Positions 1-14,116 of a DNA stretch of 64,000 nt are shown piece after piece (positions within the stretch are counted from its first letter, which is position 1; each line of letters starts with the position of its first letter). The stretch comes from Arthrobacter sp. CAU 1506 (GTDB taxonomy: Bacteria > Actinomycetota > Actinomycetes > Actinomycetales > Micrococcaceae): contig NZ_SUKC01000001.1 in assembly GCF_005047635.1 (NCBI RefSeq), forward strand, positions 1 through 64,000. The letters are read 5' to 3'. The notes below the pieces were generated by a model. The model did no database searches, had not been told where the DNA came from, and worked only from the letters and a program-made list of their open reading frames with translations. Made by a program: the position numbers and the translations under genes.

Positions 1-90
1 ATTCAAACCAGGCTGATAAAAACCGCGACACACCACAGGGGCGGCACGCCACGGCACTTCAACCAATAAATAATTGGTATCAACAAACTT

Positions 91-117
91 GGCACACTAT
101 TGAGTTCTCAAACAACA
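91..117 (-). promoter_or_regulatory. rRNA leader antitermination (boxA-type) element
   Basis: Read on the minus strand this stretch contains TTTGAGAACTCAATAGTG followed by TGCC, the conserved leader motif found ahead of 16S rRNA and in the 16S-23S spacer of high-GC Gram-positives, where Nus factors assemble for antitermination. It lies about 70-90 nt downstream of a minus-strand promoter and no ORF follows it, so the rRNA operon should begin just beyond the left edge. No mature 16S sequence is visible in the window. Confidence 0.65.
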
Positions 118-186
118 GGAGCAAACGATTACTTCACAAAAGAATTTCTTTGAATCCGCTTTGCTTTTCTTCGCTGCGATGTTTCT

Positions 187-216
187 ACTTTATTTCATTC
201 TTTTTCTTTCTGTCAA
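187..216 (-). promoter_or_regulatory. probable rRNA operon promoter
   Basis: On the minus strand a perfect TTGACA (211-216) is followed after 18 nt by TAAAGT (187-192). The surrounding DNA is very AT-rich for this genome, as is usual for rRNA promoters. Transcription would run left through the antitermination leader at 91-117. The role is inferred from position and the near-consensus -35 box. Confidence 0.55.
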
Positions 217-441
217 ATCGGCGTTTCCGCGTCATTTACTTAGAAAAAGCATGATCCCAGCGAAAAACTTCAGCTAATCTGCCTGCGCACTGGGCGCATG
301 ACCAACCGCTGTCGTTTTATCGAAGGGGTTTTGTCGCGTTCCGGCCGGCTGTTTCACAACCCGCGGCGGCGACTCAGAAAACATTACACGGCACCGGCAG
401 TCCCCGCAAATCGCTGGAGGGTGATGCCCGCCACCGATGCG
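217..441. other. non-coding region between rRNA promoter and tyrS terminator
   Basis: No convincing gene is present. The left part is AT-rich and may hold additional rRNA promoter elements. A short open frame at 298-504 runs through the terminator hairpin, has no ribosome binding site and resembles no known family. Confidence 0.5.
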
Positions 442-490
442 GAAGGGCCCGCCGTTGCCCTCCTGTGTGGAGGAAAACGGCGGGCCCTTC
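442..490 (-). terminator. intrinsic terminator downstream of tyrS
   Basis: A perfect 15-bp inverted repeat (442-456 with 476-490, GAAGGGCCCGCCGTT and its complement) encloses a roughly 19-nt loop. It begins 28 nt past the tyrS stop codon. A pronounced T-tract is lacking, as is common in actinobacteria. Confidence 0.7.
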
Positions 491-517
491 GAATGAGCTA
501 TTAGCCGAGCGGTGAGG

Positions 518-1849
518 TCAGCCGGACACTTCCACTATCGCGAGTGTCCGCTTTCCGCGGCGCAGCAACAGGTACTTGCCGTGCAGCAACTGATCCGTTC
601 CAACAACGGTGTCCGGGTCCGTGATTTTTTGATTGTTCACGTAGGCACCGCCCTCGGCCACGGTGCGGCGGGCCGCCGAATTGCTGGCGGCCAACCCGGA
701 CTGGACCAACAACTCGATGATCCCGGTCGTTTCCGGGCCGGCAACGGCGCTGGGCAACTCGGCCGTGGCGGCAACCAGGGTCGACTCGTCCAGCTCGGCC
801 AACTCTCCTTGGCCAAACAATGCCGACGATGCGGCGATCACTTTGTCCGTCGCAGCTGTTCCGTGCACCAGAGACGTGACTTCGTAGGCCAACGTCCGCT
901 GGGCTTCACGGGCATGCGGCCGCTCTGCCACGGCTCGCTCGAGCCCTTCGATTTCCTCCCGCGAACGGAAGGTGAAGACCTTCAGCCGCTGGACGACGTC
1001 GGCATCGGCGGTGTTGAGCCAGAACTGGTACATGGCATAGGGGCTGCACATGTCTGCATCCAGCCAGATGGCGTTGCCTTCGCTCTTACCAAACTTGGTT
1101 CCATCGGAGTTGGTGATCAATGGCGTGCCGATGGCGTGCACAGCGCTGCCCTCGACCTTGCGGATCAGTTCGATGCCGCTGGTCAGGTTTCCCCACTGGT
1201 CCGATCCGCCGGTCTGCAGGATGCAGCCGTACTGCCGAAACAGTTCAAGGTAGTCCATGCCCTGCAGGATCTGGTAACTGAATTCGGCGTAGCTGATGCC
1301 CTCGTCGGAGTTGAGCCGGGAAGCAACGATGTCCTTTTTGACCATGGTGCCGACGCGGTAGTGCTTTCCGATGTCGCGCAGGAAGTCCAGCACGCTCATC
1401 GGCTCGGTCCAGTCCAGGTTGTTGACCATCCGCGCGGCGTTATCGCCGTCGAAATCAAGGAAGCGCTGGACCTGTCCCTTCAGCCGGTCCACCCATTCGG
1501 CGACCGTTTCCTTGGTGTTCATGGTCCGCTCGGCGGTGGGCCGGGGGTCTCCCACCAGCCCGGTGGAGCCTCCCACGAGTCCCAGCGGCTTGTGCCCGGC
1601 CAACTGCAGCCGGCGCATGGTGAGCAGCTGGACCAGGTTGCCCAGGTGCAAGCTCGGCGCTGTCGGGTCGAAACCGCAGTAATACGTCACCGGGTCCCCC
1701 GCCAGCAGTTTCTCCAGTTCAGCCTCGTCGGTTGAAACGTGGACAAGTCCGCGCCACTTCAGTTCCTGCCAGACGTTGGCGAAACCAGGGTCGTTGCGTT
1801 GGGAAGCCAGAAACGTATTATTCACGGATTCCAAAATATCAGCCTTCAA
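518..1849 (-). CDS. tyrS: tyrosyl-tRNA synthetase
   Basis: Charges tRNA-Tyr with tyrosine in the cytoplasm (class I aminoacyl-tRNA synthetase). The Rossmann catalytic domain shows the HIGH-like HLGN at residues 68-71 and the KMSKS-like KFGKSEG near residue 255. An S4-type RNA-binding domain forms the last ~70 residues (AARRTVAEGGAYVNN region). The length of about 440 aa is normal. The start is uncertain: the TTG at 1849 overlaps the stop of the upstream helicase gene by 11 nt, whereas the GTG at 1825 lacks that overlap and has a weak GGA 6 nt upstream. Family conservation begins only near residue 20. It ends at a strong hairpin, so it closes a possible two-gene unit with the helicase. Confidence 0.95.
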   Translation of the reverse strand: MKADILESVNNTFLASQRNDPGFANVWQELKWRGLVHVSTDEAELEKLLAGDPVTYYCGFDPTAPSLHLGNLVQLLTMRRLQLAGHKPLGLVGGSTGLVGDPRPTAERTMNTKETVAEWVDRLKGQVQRFLDFDGDNAARMVNNLDWTEPMSVLDFLRDIGKHYRVGTMVKKDIVASRLNSDEGISYAEFSYQILQGMDYLELFRQYGCILQTGGSDQWGNLTSGIELIRKVEGSAVHAIGTPLITNSDGTKFGKSEGNAIWLDADMCSPYAMYQFWLNTADADVVQRLKVFTFRSREEIEGLERAVAERPHAREAQRTLAYEVTSLVHGTAATDKVIAASSALFGQGELAELDESTLVAATAELPSAVAGPETTGIIELLVQSGLAASNSAARRTVAEGGAYVNNQKITDPDTVVGTDQLLHGKYLLLRRGKRTLAIVEVSG

Positions 1850-4097
1850 TTCCCTCGGGGACCTCGCCCTCGGCCAGCAGCCGCAGCCGCTGGGTGGGAC
1901 GGGTCATGGCCACGTAGAGGTCGCCGACGCGTCCTCCGGTACGGTGCAACAGTTCGCCGGGTTCGAGCACCACCACGGCGTCGAACTCGAGTCCCTTGGC
2001 CTCCTGCGGGCCAAGCACGCTGATGTCCTGCTCCAGGCCACCGGCTCCGCCGCCTACCCGCTGGGCGTAGACCGCGGCCAGTGCACTTCGGACCTCAGGC
2101 AGCTGATGGTCTGCGGCGATGACCGCCAGCAGTCCCCCATTGGCAGCCTCGATTTCCTCGGGCATGACCTCCAGCAGATGTTCGATCATGCGACCGGCCG
2201 GCACGCGGTCCACAATCGGCTGCCAGCGTCCATCACGGACGGCTTTGGGAGCCGATACAACCTGGCCGGCGGCGTTCGCCATCCGGACCGCTGCCTGTGC
2301 AATCTGCGATGGCGTGCGGTAGTTCACGGTCAGTTCTTCAAGCTGCCAGCGTTTGCCTGCGAACGGTTCAAGGGCCTGCTGCCAGGACTCGGCGCCGGCC
2401 GGGGAACTGGTTTGCGCAATATCGCCGACCACAGTGAACGACTTGAGAGGGCAGCGGCGCATCAGCAGGCGCCACTGCATGGCAGACAGCTCCTGGGCCT
2501 CGTCGACAACGATGTGACCGAAGGCCCACGTGCGGTCGCCGGCGGCACGTTCGGCGGCGGTGAGACGGTTTTGCTGCGTTTGGTTGTAGCCCGCCAGGTC
2601 CTCGGCGCTGACCAACCCGTTGATGCCGATGTCGCGCAGCGACTGGTCGACGTTGCGCAGCGACTGCTCGGCATTGGCGATGTCGCGGGCCCTGTCAGCG
2701 TCCTGCTGGGCCCTGTCACGCCCGGCCGAGGCGTCCATCTCGCCGAGCAGTTCGGCGGCTTCGTCGAGCAGCGGCACATCCGCTTCGGTCCAGGCCGCAT
2801 CAGCGGCGCGCAGGAGCAGGTTGCGTTCCGCTTCGGTCAGGTCCGGGGCGGCCGCCTCCAGATGGGCCGGCTTGCTGAGCAATTCGCCGATCAGCTTCTC
2901 CGGGGTCAACGGCATCCAGGCCAGGTTCAGTGCCACCCGGACATCGCGCGACGTCCGCACGTCTTCTGCCAGATAAGCCCGGTCTGCGTTGTTGCCCGCC
3001 CCTGAGGACGCTTCCAAAGCTTCACGTAGTTGGTCGGTCAGCTCGCGGAGCAGGATCTTCACGAAGGTCACCCGGGCGGCGTTGTGGGGTTTGCCGGTGG
3101 CCCGGGCGCGGTCGCGTGCCCGTGCCACCTGGCGCGGCGTCAAGGTCAAGATGGTGCCCTCGACGTTGAGCTTGCGTGGCTCCGCTGGCAGCCGCTGGCG
3201 GTTCGCCACCGCGTTGGCCACGACGTCGACCATGGACAAACGGCCCTTGATCTCAGCCACCGCCGGGTTGGTTTCCGGCACCGCCCGGACGCCGGGCATC
3301 AGCCCGCCGAGCGTGGACATGACGACGCCGGTCTCACCCAGCGAGGGCAGCACACGCTCGATGTACTTCATGAAGGAATTGGACGGGCCCACCAGCAGCA
3401 CGCCGGCGGACTTCAGCCGTTCGCGGTGCGAATACAGCAGGTATGCGGCACGGTGCAGGGCCACGGCGGTCTTGCCCGTGCCGGGGCCGCCCTGGACCAC
3501 CAGGATCCCCGGCATTGGGGCCCTGATGATGCGGTCCTGTTCGGCTTGGATCGTGCCGACGATGTCGGACATGGCACCGGTGCGCTTGGAGTTAAGCGCT
3601 GCCAGCAGGGCGCCTTCGCCTTGCAGCGACTCGCCGTCGGTCAGCATGGTCGAATCAAGCACGTCGTCTTCGATGCCCTTGACCTGGTGTCCTTGCAGGA
3701 TCAAATGCCGGCGGCGCCTTACGCCCAGCCGTTCGAAGGCCGTGGCCTGGTAAAACGCTCCGGCTTCGGGGGCACGCCAGTCCACCATCAGCTGCTGCAG
3801 GTCGGCGGTGCTGAGCCCGATCCGGCCGATGTAGCGCCGGTCGCCGTCGTCCAGATCGAGGCGGCCGAACACCAGCCGGTCGTCAACAGCATTGAGCTGG
3901 GCCAGACGGTCCTCGTACATGGTCGCGAACGCATCGCGTTCGGAAATATTCTGCATGCTGCCCACCGCGCCGCTGCCGCGGACCCGGGCCAGTTGCTCCT
4001 GCTTCTCGGCGCGCAGTTCTTCCAGCCGGCGGTACAGCCCGGCGACATAGGCGCGTTCGTGTTCAAGCTCGGCGTGGGCCGAAAGCGATTCTGGCAT
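1839..4097 (-). CDS. helR: HelD/HelR-family RNA polymerase recycling ATPase
   Basis: A UvrD-like superfamily 1 ATPase of the class that binds RNA polymerase and dislodges stalled or drug-bound complexes. The N-terminal ~80 residues form a charged coiled-coil arm (LEHERAYVAGLYRRLEELR). Walker A is GGPGTGKT at 203-210 and the Walker B/DEAx-box motif is VVDEAQE in the second half; UvrD-type motifs such as VNYRTPSQIA lie in the C-terminal third. The 752-aa length fits HelD/HelR and is unlike UvrD, Rep or PcrA. It starts at ATG 4097 and overlaps tyrS by 11 nt. Assignment to the HelR branch rather than a general HelD is from memory of actinobacterial relatives. Streptomyces HelR contributes to rifamycin tolerance; that role here is inference. 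Confidence 0.8.
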   Translation of the reverse strand: MPESLSAHAELEHERAYVAGLYRRLEELRAEKQEQLARVRGSGAVGSMQNISERDAFATMYEDRLAQLNAVDDRLVFGRLDLDDGDRRYIGRIGLSTADLQQLMVDWRAPEAGAFYQATAFERLGVRRRRHLILQGHQVKGIEDDVLDSTMLTDGESLQGEGALLAALNSKRTGAMSDIVGTIQAEQDRIIRAPMPGILVVQGGPGTGKTAVALHRAAYLLYSHRERLKSAGVLLVGPSNSFMKYIERVLPSLGETGVVMSTLGGLMPGVRAVPETNPAVAEIKGRLSMVDVVANAVANRQRLPAEPRKLNVEGTILTLTPRQVARARDRARATGKPHNAARVTFVKILLRELTDQLREALEASSGAGNNADRAYLAEDVRTSRDVRVALNLAWMPLTPEKLIGELLSKPAHLEAAAPDLTEAERNLLLRAADAAWTEADVPLLDEAAELLGEMDASAGRDRAQQDADRARDIANAEQSLRNVDQSLRDIGINGLVSAEDLAGYNQTQQNRLTAAERAAGDRTWAFGHIVVDEAQELSAMQWRLLMRRCPLKSFTVVGDIAQTSSPAGAESWQQALEPFAGKRWQLEELTVNYRTPSQIAQAAVRMANAAGQVVSAPKAVRDGRWQPIVDRVPAGRMIEHLLEVMPEEIEAANGGLLAVIAADHQLPEVRSALAAVYAQRVGGGAGGLEQDISVLGPQEAKGLEFDAVVVLEPGELLHRTGGRVGDLYVAMTRPTQRLRLLAEGEVPEGIEG

Positions 4098-4221
4098 CTG
4101 TGTTATCCCTCCCCAAAAGGCCGACCGTCCATTCTACTACCGGCACGGTGGATTTTCCTGAGAGCAGAACGACGGCGGGGCAGGCGGCCACCGGTCCGTC
4201 TGGCCCGGCCGGATTCATGGG

Positions 4222-4761
4222 CTATTCGCGTACCAACGAACGGATCCGGTGTCCCGCCAAAGCAGCCCTGCCACGCAGGGCCGAAAGCTCGAGGACCACA
4301 CCGAACCCGGCCACCTGGACTCCGGCCCGTTCGAACAGGCGGCAGGCGGCACCGAGGGTTCCGCCGGTTGCCAGCACGTCGTCCAGGATCAGCACCCGCG
4401 ACCCGGGCAGCAGGTCGTCGGCGTGGATTTCCAGCGTGGCCGACCCGTACTCCAGCGCGTAGTCCTCGGAGATCGTCTTTCGCGGCAGCTTGCCCTTCTT
4501 GCGCACCGTGATGACGCCCGTGCCGGAAGCGTAAGCCGCGGCGGCCGACAGCAGGAAGCCGCGGGCCTCCACCCCCGCCACGGCGTCGAACTGGCCTTGG
4601 AACGGGTCGATCAAAGCGTGCACCACTGCGTGCAATGCTTCCCCGTCGGCGAATACAGGAGTCAGGTCGCGGAAGACGATGCCGGGCTGTGGATAGTCCC
4701 GGACCGTTTCCGAAAGACGGTTGACCAAGGTTTCAACTGATTCGCGAGGGCGTTCATTCAC
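4222..4761 (-). CDS. apt: adenine phosphoribosyltransferase
   Basis: Salvages adenine by joining it to PRPP to give AMP. The type I phosphoribosyltransferase PRPP loop is VLILDDVLATGGTL at residues 123-136, and the family motif YPQPGIVFRDLTPVF lies at 23-37. At 179 aa the length is typical of bacterial Apt. It starts at ATG 4761, 9 nt beyond the stop of the upstream glycosylase gene, suggesting one transcription unit. A 124-nt gap to the helicase start holds no clear terminator. Confidence 0.95.
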   Translation of the reverse strand: MNERPRESVETLVNRLSETVRDYPQPGIVFRDLTPVFADGEALHAVVHALIDPFQGQFDAVAGVEARGFLLSAAAAYASGTGVITVRKKGKLPRKTISEDYALEYGSATLEIHADDLLPGSRVLILDDVLATGGTLGAACRLFERAGVQVAGFGVVLELSALRGRAALAGHRIRSLVRE

Positions 4762-4770
4762 CCAACTACC

Positions 4771-5400
4771 CTACCCGCTGCCGGCACGGCGCCGCGGTTT
4801 CGCTGCCCGGTACGGCGAGACCGTCGGGTCGCCTTCCAGCCAGAAGCGCCACGGGTACGCATCGGTGCCGCCCTCTCCGCTGACGCCCACCCGCGGGCCG
4901 GTCCGAACATGCTGATGCGACGCCTGGACCGCCGGTCGGGTCAGTGTCAGTTCCCCGGCGGCGAAGGCCCGGCCGTTGTCGCCGAGCTCCAGCCCGAGGG
5001 CCACGGCAAGCCGGGCCGGCCCCCGTGCCAGCTCCGCATCATCTTTGGCCGAGGTACGCCGGTTGCGGGCCAGGTCCACGCCTTCGATGACTTCGCCCGC
5101 GCGGAGCAAGGCGCCGGTGGCCTGGCCTTCGTGGCCGCATACGACGTTCACGCAATGGTGCATCCCATAGGTGAAGTAGACATAGATATGTCCCGGCGGG
5201 CCGAACATCACCTTGTTGCGATTGGTCTGGCCGCGGAAGGCATGCGACCCCGGATCGTGCTCCCCCATGTAGGCCTCGACCTCGGTGAGGCGCACCGCAA
5301 CGGTGCCGTCCGCCGTCGTATGCGCTAATCGGGCACCGAGCAGCCCCGGAGCCACCTCCACGGCAGGCCGGGCGAGCCAGTGCAGCAGGGCTGCATCCAC
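4771..5400 (-). CDS. mpg: 3-methyladenine (alkyladenine) DNA glycosylase
   Basis: Excises alkylated purines in base excision repair; AAG/MPG family. Diagnostic segments are [19 protein letters not shown] (residues ~40-58), whose first glutamate is the catalytic base of the family, then [19 protein letters not shown] and the later [12 protein letters not shown]. At 209 aa the length is normal. The GTG start at 5400 shares one base with the TAG of the upstream AHSA1-domain gene, so translation is probably coupled. Confidence 0.92.
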   Translation of the reverse strand: MDAALLHWLARPAVEVAPGLLGARLAHTTADGTVAVRLTEVEAYMGEHDPGSHAFRGQTNRNKVMFGPPGHIYVYFTYGMHHCVNVVCGHEGQATGALLRAGEVIEGVDLARNRRTSAKDDAELARGPARLAVALGLELGDNGRAFAAGELTLTRPAVQASHQHVRTGPRVGVSGEGGTDAYPWRFWLEGDPTVSPYRAAKPRRRAGSG

Positions 5401-6389
5401 TAGGCGGGTTGCAGGCGCTGATAGAAACGGGCCAGGGCTTCGCGCCGGTGCGCCGAGTCATGTACGTGCCCGCCGCCCAGCACGGTGGCCAGTGCGTCCA
5501 GCCGCATGTGCCAGCCGGCCATCAGGCCCCCTGCCATGGTTTCCCGGTCGACGTTGTGAACCAGGGTCAGGCGGGTCTTGCCCTCCTCCGGTTCCAGCAT
5601 CCAGTGCACCGTGCCGGTGCCTTCCGGTGCGGACCAGGTGTAGTCGAGCCGGCTGCCGGCCAGCACGTACTGCACGTCTCCGCTGACGGTCCGTCCCGGC
5701 AGGTTGAATTCGACGGCGCCGCCGGCCTGCAGCTCCACCCGGCCGGGTCCGAGCCAGGCCGCGAGCAGCTCCGGCTCGGTCAGGGCCGCCCACACCCGGT
5801 CCGGGCCGGCGTCGAGCAGCCGTTCGAAGCGCAGGCAGGTGTGCCCGGAATCGTTCTCCACGGTGCCCATCGAATGCGAGAGCTGGTACTGGCGGGAATA
5901 GGCTTCCCGCAGCGGGGTCCACCGGTCGGTTTCCCAATTCGGCCGGCGCCCGGCGGCCACTTCGGCCAGCGCATCCAGAATGGTCTGCCAGCCGGCGCTG
6001 CCTTCGGTCAGGAATTCGGGTCCCTCGGCGCGGGAGCGGAACTGCAGCAGAGTCCCCCCGTCGCTTTCCAGGACCCGCCATTCAATCACCGACTCCTGTC
6101 CGAGCTCGTCCTCCCAGCTGATTTGCAGACTGAGCGGCGGGTTCAGCTGCAGCACCGTGCCGCTGGAGATGCCTCCGCCCAGCATCAGCTCATAGGTACG
6201 GCCCAGTTCCCAGTCGGCGTTGAGCGTGCCCAGCCATTTGGCGACGTTGTCCTTTTCTGCCAGCAGGCTCCAGATGTAGCTGTGCGGGTAGTCGAGTTGG
6301 CGGTCGAAGGCCAAGACGTAGTCCCCGTCTACCCGCTCAATCCGGCCCTCCGGAACCAGTTTTTCCTCGTCCTGGCTCAGCGTCGACAT
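5400..6389 (-). CDS. tandem AHSA1 (SRPBCC) domain protein
   Basis: Two copies of the START-like fold AHSA1 domain occur in tandem, approximately residues 20-145 and 170-320. Both copies share the domain's characteristic pattern of an early FDR or FER motif, a tryptophan-rich KWLG or AWLG turn, and an LxISWE or LDYTWS strand. Such domains bind hydrophobic ligands; the actual ligand is unknown. The first copy is more divergent. The gene is directly followed by the DNA glycosylase gene with a one-base overlap, an unusual pairing. The 103-nt gap upstream, toward argH, shows no clear signal. Confidence 0.8.
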   Translation of the reverse strand: MSTLSQDEEKLVPEGRIERVDGDYVLAFDRQLDYPHSYIWSLLAEKDNVAKWLGTLNADWELGRTYELMLGGGISSGTVLQLNPPLSLQISWEDELGQESVIEWRVLESDGGTLLQFRSRAEGPEFLTEGSAGWQTILDALAEVAAGRRPNWETDRWTPLREAYSRQYQLSHSMGTVENDSGHTCLRFERLLDAGPDRVWAALTEPELLAAWLGPGRVELQAGGAVEFNLPGRTVSGDVQYVLAGSRLDYTWSAPEGTGTVHWMLEPEEGKTRLTLVHNVDRETMAGGLMAGWHMRLDALATVLGGGHVHDSAHRREALARFYQRLQPA

Positions 6390-6492
6390 GCTCGCTCCCT
6401 CGGCTCAGTGGCTATGCCTCCATCGCTTCACAAACTACCGCAGAGACATTTGCTACCGGTTGGTAACTTATCTTTCCGGTGGTCTGTGCGGG

Positions 6493-8049
<1,557 letters not shown>

Positions 8050-8063
8050 TTAGGTTATGGCGT

Positions 8064-8594
8064 TCAGGCGTTGCGCGACGAGTCGTCGGCGAACTGCAGG
8101 AACCGTGCCGCGAGAGCGGCGCCACCGGACGGATCGCGTGTGACCAGCAGGACCGTGTCGTCTCCCGCGATAGTGCCCAGGACCGAGGGCATGACCGAAT
8201 GATCGATGGCCAGCGCGAGGAAGTTGGCTGCCCCCGGCGGCGTGCGCAGCACCACCAGGTTGGCGGAGGCTTCGGCCGTCACCAGCAGATCGGCGCACAG
8301 CCGTGCCAGCCGGGCGTCCAGGATCTCCTGGGTGACACCGCTCTGCGGCGCCCGTTCACCGCCCTCGCTGGGCACCGCGTAGATCAGGCCGCCGTCCTGG
8401 CCGCGCACCCGCACGGCCCCCAGTTCCACCAGGTCGCGCGACAGCGTGGCCTGGGTGACCTGCACCCCTTCGTCGCCCAGCCGGGCCGCCAGTTCGGCCT
8501 GCGAGCGCACCGATTCTCCGGTGAGGATCGCGGTGATCTTGGCCTGGCGGGCAGTCTTGGTGGCGGGCATCGTGTTCATGGCTTGCTCTGCCAT
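8064..8594 (-). CDS. argR: arginine repressor
   Basis: Arginine-responsive transcriptional regulator. The N-terminal winged helix is represented by [15 protein letters not shown] and the recognition segment [17 protein letters not shown]. The C-terminal oligomerisation/arginine-binding domain includes [18 protein letters not shown] and [15 protein letters not shown]. The ATG at 8594 overlaps the argF stop (ATGA) and gives 176 aa, matching the family; a longer open frame to 8687 would overlap argF heavily and is rejected. It is embedded in the operon it probably controls. Confidence 0.95.
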   Translation of the reverse strand: MAEQAMNTMPATKTARQAKITAILTGESVRSQAELAARLGDEGVQVTQATLSRDLVELGAVRVRGQDGGLIYAVPSEGGERAPQSGVTQEILDARLARLCADLLVTAEASANLVVLRTPPGAANFLALAIDHSVMPSVLGTIAGDDTVLLVTRDPSGGAALAARFLQFADDSSRNA

Positions 8595-9553
8595 CAGGCC
8601 GTGGCCAGCGGTGCCAGCGCCGACTTGTCCATCAGCCAGGCCATCAAGGCCTTCTGCGCGTGCAAGCGGTTCTCTGCTTCGTCCCACACCACCGACTGCG
8701 GACCGTCGATGACGTCGGCAGAGATCTCGTAACCGCGGTAGGCCGGCAGGCAGTGCAGCACGATGGCATCGCCGGCAGCCAGTTTCAGGGCGCCCTGGTC
8801 CACGGCGTAGTCCTTGAACAGCTCCAGTCGTTGCGCCTTCTCGTCTTCCTGACCCATCGAGACCCAGGTATCGGTGGCGATCACATCGGCCCCGGCCAGC
8901 GCCTGCGCCGGTTCCGTGGTGATCTGGACGGAGCCGCCGGTTTCTGCGGCCCTGGCTTCGGCCTCGGCCACCACGGAGTCCGCCGGCAGGTAGCCTTCCG
9001 GCCCGCCGATCCGCACGTGCATGCCTGCGGTCACACCGGCGAGCAGGTAGGAATTGGCCATGTTGTTGGCGGCGTCGCCCAGGTAGGCCATGGTGAGCCC
9101 GGCCAGTTTGCCCTTGTGCTCCTGGACCGTCAGTAGGTCCGCCAGCAGCTGGCAGGGGTGGTAATCGTCGGACAGCGAGTTGATCACCGGCACTTTCGAA
9201 ATGGCCGCCATCTCCTCCAAGCCGGAGTGGGCGTACGTCCGCCAGACCACCGTGGAGACCATCCGCTCCATCACCTTGATGGTGTCGGAGACGGTCTCCT
9301 TGTGCCCCAACTGCGATTCGCCGGGGTTGATAATCAGCGGGACACCGCCCAAGTCCGAAATTCCGCTGGCGAAGGACACCCGGGTGCGCGTCGAGGTCTT
9401 GTCGAAGATGACGGCCACGGTCTTCCGGCCGGCCCCGTCGCCGGCGAACGGCTGGTACCGGTACGGGAACTGCTTCATCTCAGCAGCCAGCTGCAGCACT
9501 TCGGCCTGCTCGGCCGGGCTGAGGTCGGTGTCCTTGAGGAAATGGCGGGTCAT
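8594..9553 (-). CDS. argF: ornithine carbamoyltransferase
   Basis: Forms citrulline from ornithine and carbamoyl phosphate. The carbamoyl-phosphate loop STRTR is in [14 protein letters not shown] (~residue 50), and the ornithine-binding motif HCLPAYRG lies near the C terminus (~residue 270). At 319 aa the length is typical. Its start overlaps the argD stop by 4 nt and its stop overlaps the argR start (ATGA), so translation along the operon is likely coupled. Confidence 0.96.
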   Translation of the reverse strand: MTRHFLKDTDLSPAEQAEVLQLAAEMKQFPYRYQPFAGDGAGRKTVAVIFDKTSTRTRVSFASGISDLGGVPLIINPGESQLGHKETVSDTIKVMERMVSTVVWRTYAHSGLEEMAAISKVPVINSLSDDYHPCQLLADLLTVQEHKGKLAGLTMAYLGDAANNMANSYLLAGVTAGMHVRIGGPEGYLPADSVVAEAEARAAETGGSVQITTEPAQALAGADVIATDTWVSMGQEDEKAQRLELFKDYAVDQGALKLAAGDAIVLHCLPAYRGYEISADVIDGPQSVVWDEAENRLHAQKALMAWLMDKSALAPLATA

Positions 9554-10836
9554 GAGGCGTCCTTGCTGGTGGCGGCGGTACGGGCGGCCGCGGTGGTCAG
9601 GATGTGTGGCAGTGCGGCGGTGAACCGGTCGGCCTGCTCGGCGGCCAGGATCAGCGGCGGGGCCAGCCGCAGCGTGCGCGGGCCTGGGCTGTTGATGATG
9701 AAGCCGGCGTCCAGTGCCGCCTCAACGGCGGCGGCGGCAATGTCCGCGTCCAGGTCGAAGCCGATCAGCAGGCCCTCGCCGCGGACCTCCACGACGTGCT
9801 CGATGCCGGCCAACTGCTCGCGCAGCTTGTCTCCGAGGGCGGAGACGTGGGCCAGCAGCCCGCGCGACTCGATGGCGTGGAGCGTGGCCAGACCGGCCGC
9901 CGTGGCCACCGGGTTGCCGCCGAACGTGGTGCCGTGCTGGCCTGCGGTCAACAGGCTCGAGGTCTCCGCGCCGAATGTCAGCAGCGCACCGACAGGAAGT
10001 CCGCTGCCCAGGCCCTTGGCCAGGGTGATGGCGTCGGGGACAATACGTTCGCCGCCGGCCACCTTGCCTTGGAACGCGAACCAGTTGCCGGTGCGGCCCA
10101 CGCCGGACTGTACCTCGTCCAGGATCAGCAGTGCACCGGCCGCCGTGGTGGCTTCCCGGGCCGCTTTCAGGTATCCCTCCGGCAACGGCCGGACGCCCAC
10201 CTCGCCCTGGATCGGTTCCAGCACGACGGCGGCGACCGTCTCGTCGACGGCGGCGCGCAGTGCGTCTTCATCACCAAAGGGAAGGTGGACCACGCCGCCC
10301 GGCATCGGTTCGAAGGGTTCGCGGTAGGCTTGCTTGGCTGTCAGCGCCAGTGCGCCCATGGTGCGGCCGTGGAAGGCGCCCTCCAGGGCAATAATTTTGG
10401 TCCGCGTTGGACTGGAGTTGCGCCGGGCCAGCTTGAATGCCGCTTCGTTGGCTTCGGTGCCGGAGTTGGCGAAGAACACTTTGGAGCCGGCGGGAGCGTC
10501 GGCCAGTTCCAGCAACCGCTCGGCCAACGCAATCTGGGCGGGGCTGGTGAAGAAGTTGGAGACATGGCCGAGGGTGGACAACTGGTCGGCCACGATTCCG
10601 GTCAGGAACTCGTCCGCGTGGCCCAGCGCGTTCACCGCGATTCCACCGAGCAGGTCCAGGTACTCCCGGCCGTCGGCGTCCCAGACGGTGCAGCCCTTGC
10701 CCCGCACCAGCACACGCTGCGGGCTGCCGAAGACGCCCATCAGCGATTCGCGGTACTTCTCCAGCAACTGTTTGCTGTCCAGGCCCTCCAGTCCGGCCAA
10801 GCCGGCGGCGGTGGAGGTTGTATGGGTCGTGGTCAT
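9550..10836 (-). CDS. argD: acetylornithine aminotransferase
   Basis: PLP-dependent class III aminotransferase that makes N-acetylornithine. Visible features are [18 protein letters not shown], the pyridoxal-binding [13 protein letters not shown] and the Schiff-base lysine in [12 protein letters not shown]. The ATG at 10836 is chosen because it forms an ATGA overlap with the argB stop and gives 428 aa; the open frame continues upstream into argB without family similarity. Confidence 0.95.
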   Translation of the reverse strand: MTTTHTTSTAAGLAGLEGLDSKQLLEKYRESLMGVFGSPQRVLVRGKGCTVWDADGREYLDLLGGIAVNALGHADEFLTGIVADQLSTLGHVSNFFTSPAQIALAERLLELADAPAGSKVFFANSGTEANEAAFKLARRNSSPTRTKIIALEGAFHGRTMGALALTAKQAYREPFEPMPGGVVHLPFGDEDALRAAVDETVAAVVLEPIQGEVGVRPLPEGYLKAAREATTAAGALLILDEVQSGVGRTGNWFAFQGKVAGGERIVPDAITLAKGLGSGLPVGALLTFGAETSSLLTAGQHGTTFGGNPVATAAGLATLHAIESRGLLAHVSALGDKLREQLAGIEHVVEVRGEGLLIGFDLDADIAAAAVEAALDAGFIINSPGPRTLRLAPPLILAAEQADRFTAALPHILTTAAARTAATSKDAS

Positions 10837-11744
10837 GATGCGTCTCCGTCCGGAACAATCTGGGTGCCGATCCCGGCTGCGGTAAAGATTTCCAGCAGGA
10901 TGGAGTGCGGCATCCTGCCATCCACGACGGCGGCCCGCTCCACTCCCCCATCGACTGCCTTCAGGCACGCTTCCATCTTGGGGATCATGCCGGATTGCAA
11001 TCCGGGGAGCAGCCCGCGCAGTTCCGCGGCCGTCAGCGACGATATCAGCGAGGACTTGTCCGGCCAGTTCGCGTACAGCCCCTCGACGTCGGTGAGGATG
11101 ACCAGCCGCGAGGCGTGCAGCGCGTCAGCGACCGCGGCGGCGGCGGTATCCGCATTGACGTTGAGCACCTGGTTGGTGCCCTCGCCGTCGCCGCCGATCT
11201 CCGGCGCCACGGTGGAAATCACCGGGATGCGACCGGCGTCGAGCAAATCCAGGATCGCGGAGGGATTGACGCCGACCACTTCGCCGACCAGGCCGAGATC
11301 GACCTCCTCGCCGTCCACTACGGTGCCGGTGCGGACCGCCTGCAGCAGCCCGCCGTCTTCACCGGACAGCCCCACCGCGTACGGCCCGTGCGAATTGATT
11401 AGCCCGACCAGTTCACGGCCTACCTGTCCGGTGAGCACCATGCGCACCACGTCCATGGCTTCAGGCGTGGTAACCCGCAATCCGCCTTTGAACTCGGATT
11501 CGATGCCGAGCCGGGAGAGCATGGCATTGATTTGCGGTCCGCCGCCGTGGACCACCACCGGCTTGATGCCTGCGTGGTGGAGGAAGACGATGTCCTCCGC
11601 GAAGGCCTGCCGCAGCTCGTCGTTGACCATGGCGTTGCCGCCGTACTTGATCACCATGGTGGTACCGGCGAACCGCTGGATCCACGGCAGCGCCTCGATC
11701 AGCGTGGCGGCTTTGTCCTGTGCCATCAGCATTGTGTTCTTCAT
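10833..11744 (-). CDS. argB: acetylglutamate kinase
   Basis: Phosphorylates N-acetylglutamate, normally the arginine-sensitive step. The amino acid kinase fold is shown by [10 protein letters not shown] (~residue 33) and the glycine-rich [13 protein letters not shown] (~residue 65), with the C-terminal ATP-binding lysine region [13 protein letters not shown]. At 303 aa the length is normal. The gap to the argJ stop is only 6 nt. Confidence 0.96.
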   Translation of the reverse strand: MKNTMLMAQDKAATLIEALPWIQRFAGTTMVIKYGGNAMVNDELRQAFAEDIVFLHHAGIKPVVVHGGGPQINAMLSRLGIESEFKGGLRVTTPEAMDVVRMVLTGQVGRELVGLINSHGPYAVGLSGEDGGLLQAVRTGTVVDGEEVDLGLVGEVVGVNPSAILDLLDAGRIPVISTVAPEIGGDGEGTNQVLNVNADTAAAAVADALHASRLVILTDVEGLYANWPDKSSLISSLTAAELRGLLPGLQSGMIPKMEACLKAVDGGVERAAVVDGRMPHSILLEIFTAAGIGTQIVPDGDAS

Positions 11745-11750
11745 CGGTCC

Positions 11751-14035
<2,285 letters not shown>

Positions 14036-14116
14036 CTACGATGGATGAGAGGCGGCCGGTCTGTGACCAGTTTAGCTGCCGGCAACGACTCCCCCAGAGT
14101 GTTAAGGAGACCCCAG

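Noticed and set aside
512-1735. 407-aa plus-strand open frame opposite tyrS
   Set aside because: It is the antisense shadow of tyrS; the composition is Gly/Gln/His/Arg-rich with no family similarity. The same applies to long frames opposite the helicase (1776-3005, 3030-4511), arg genes, pheT, miaB, ftsK and others.
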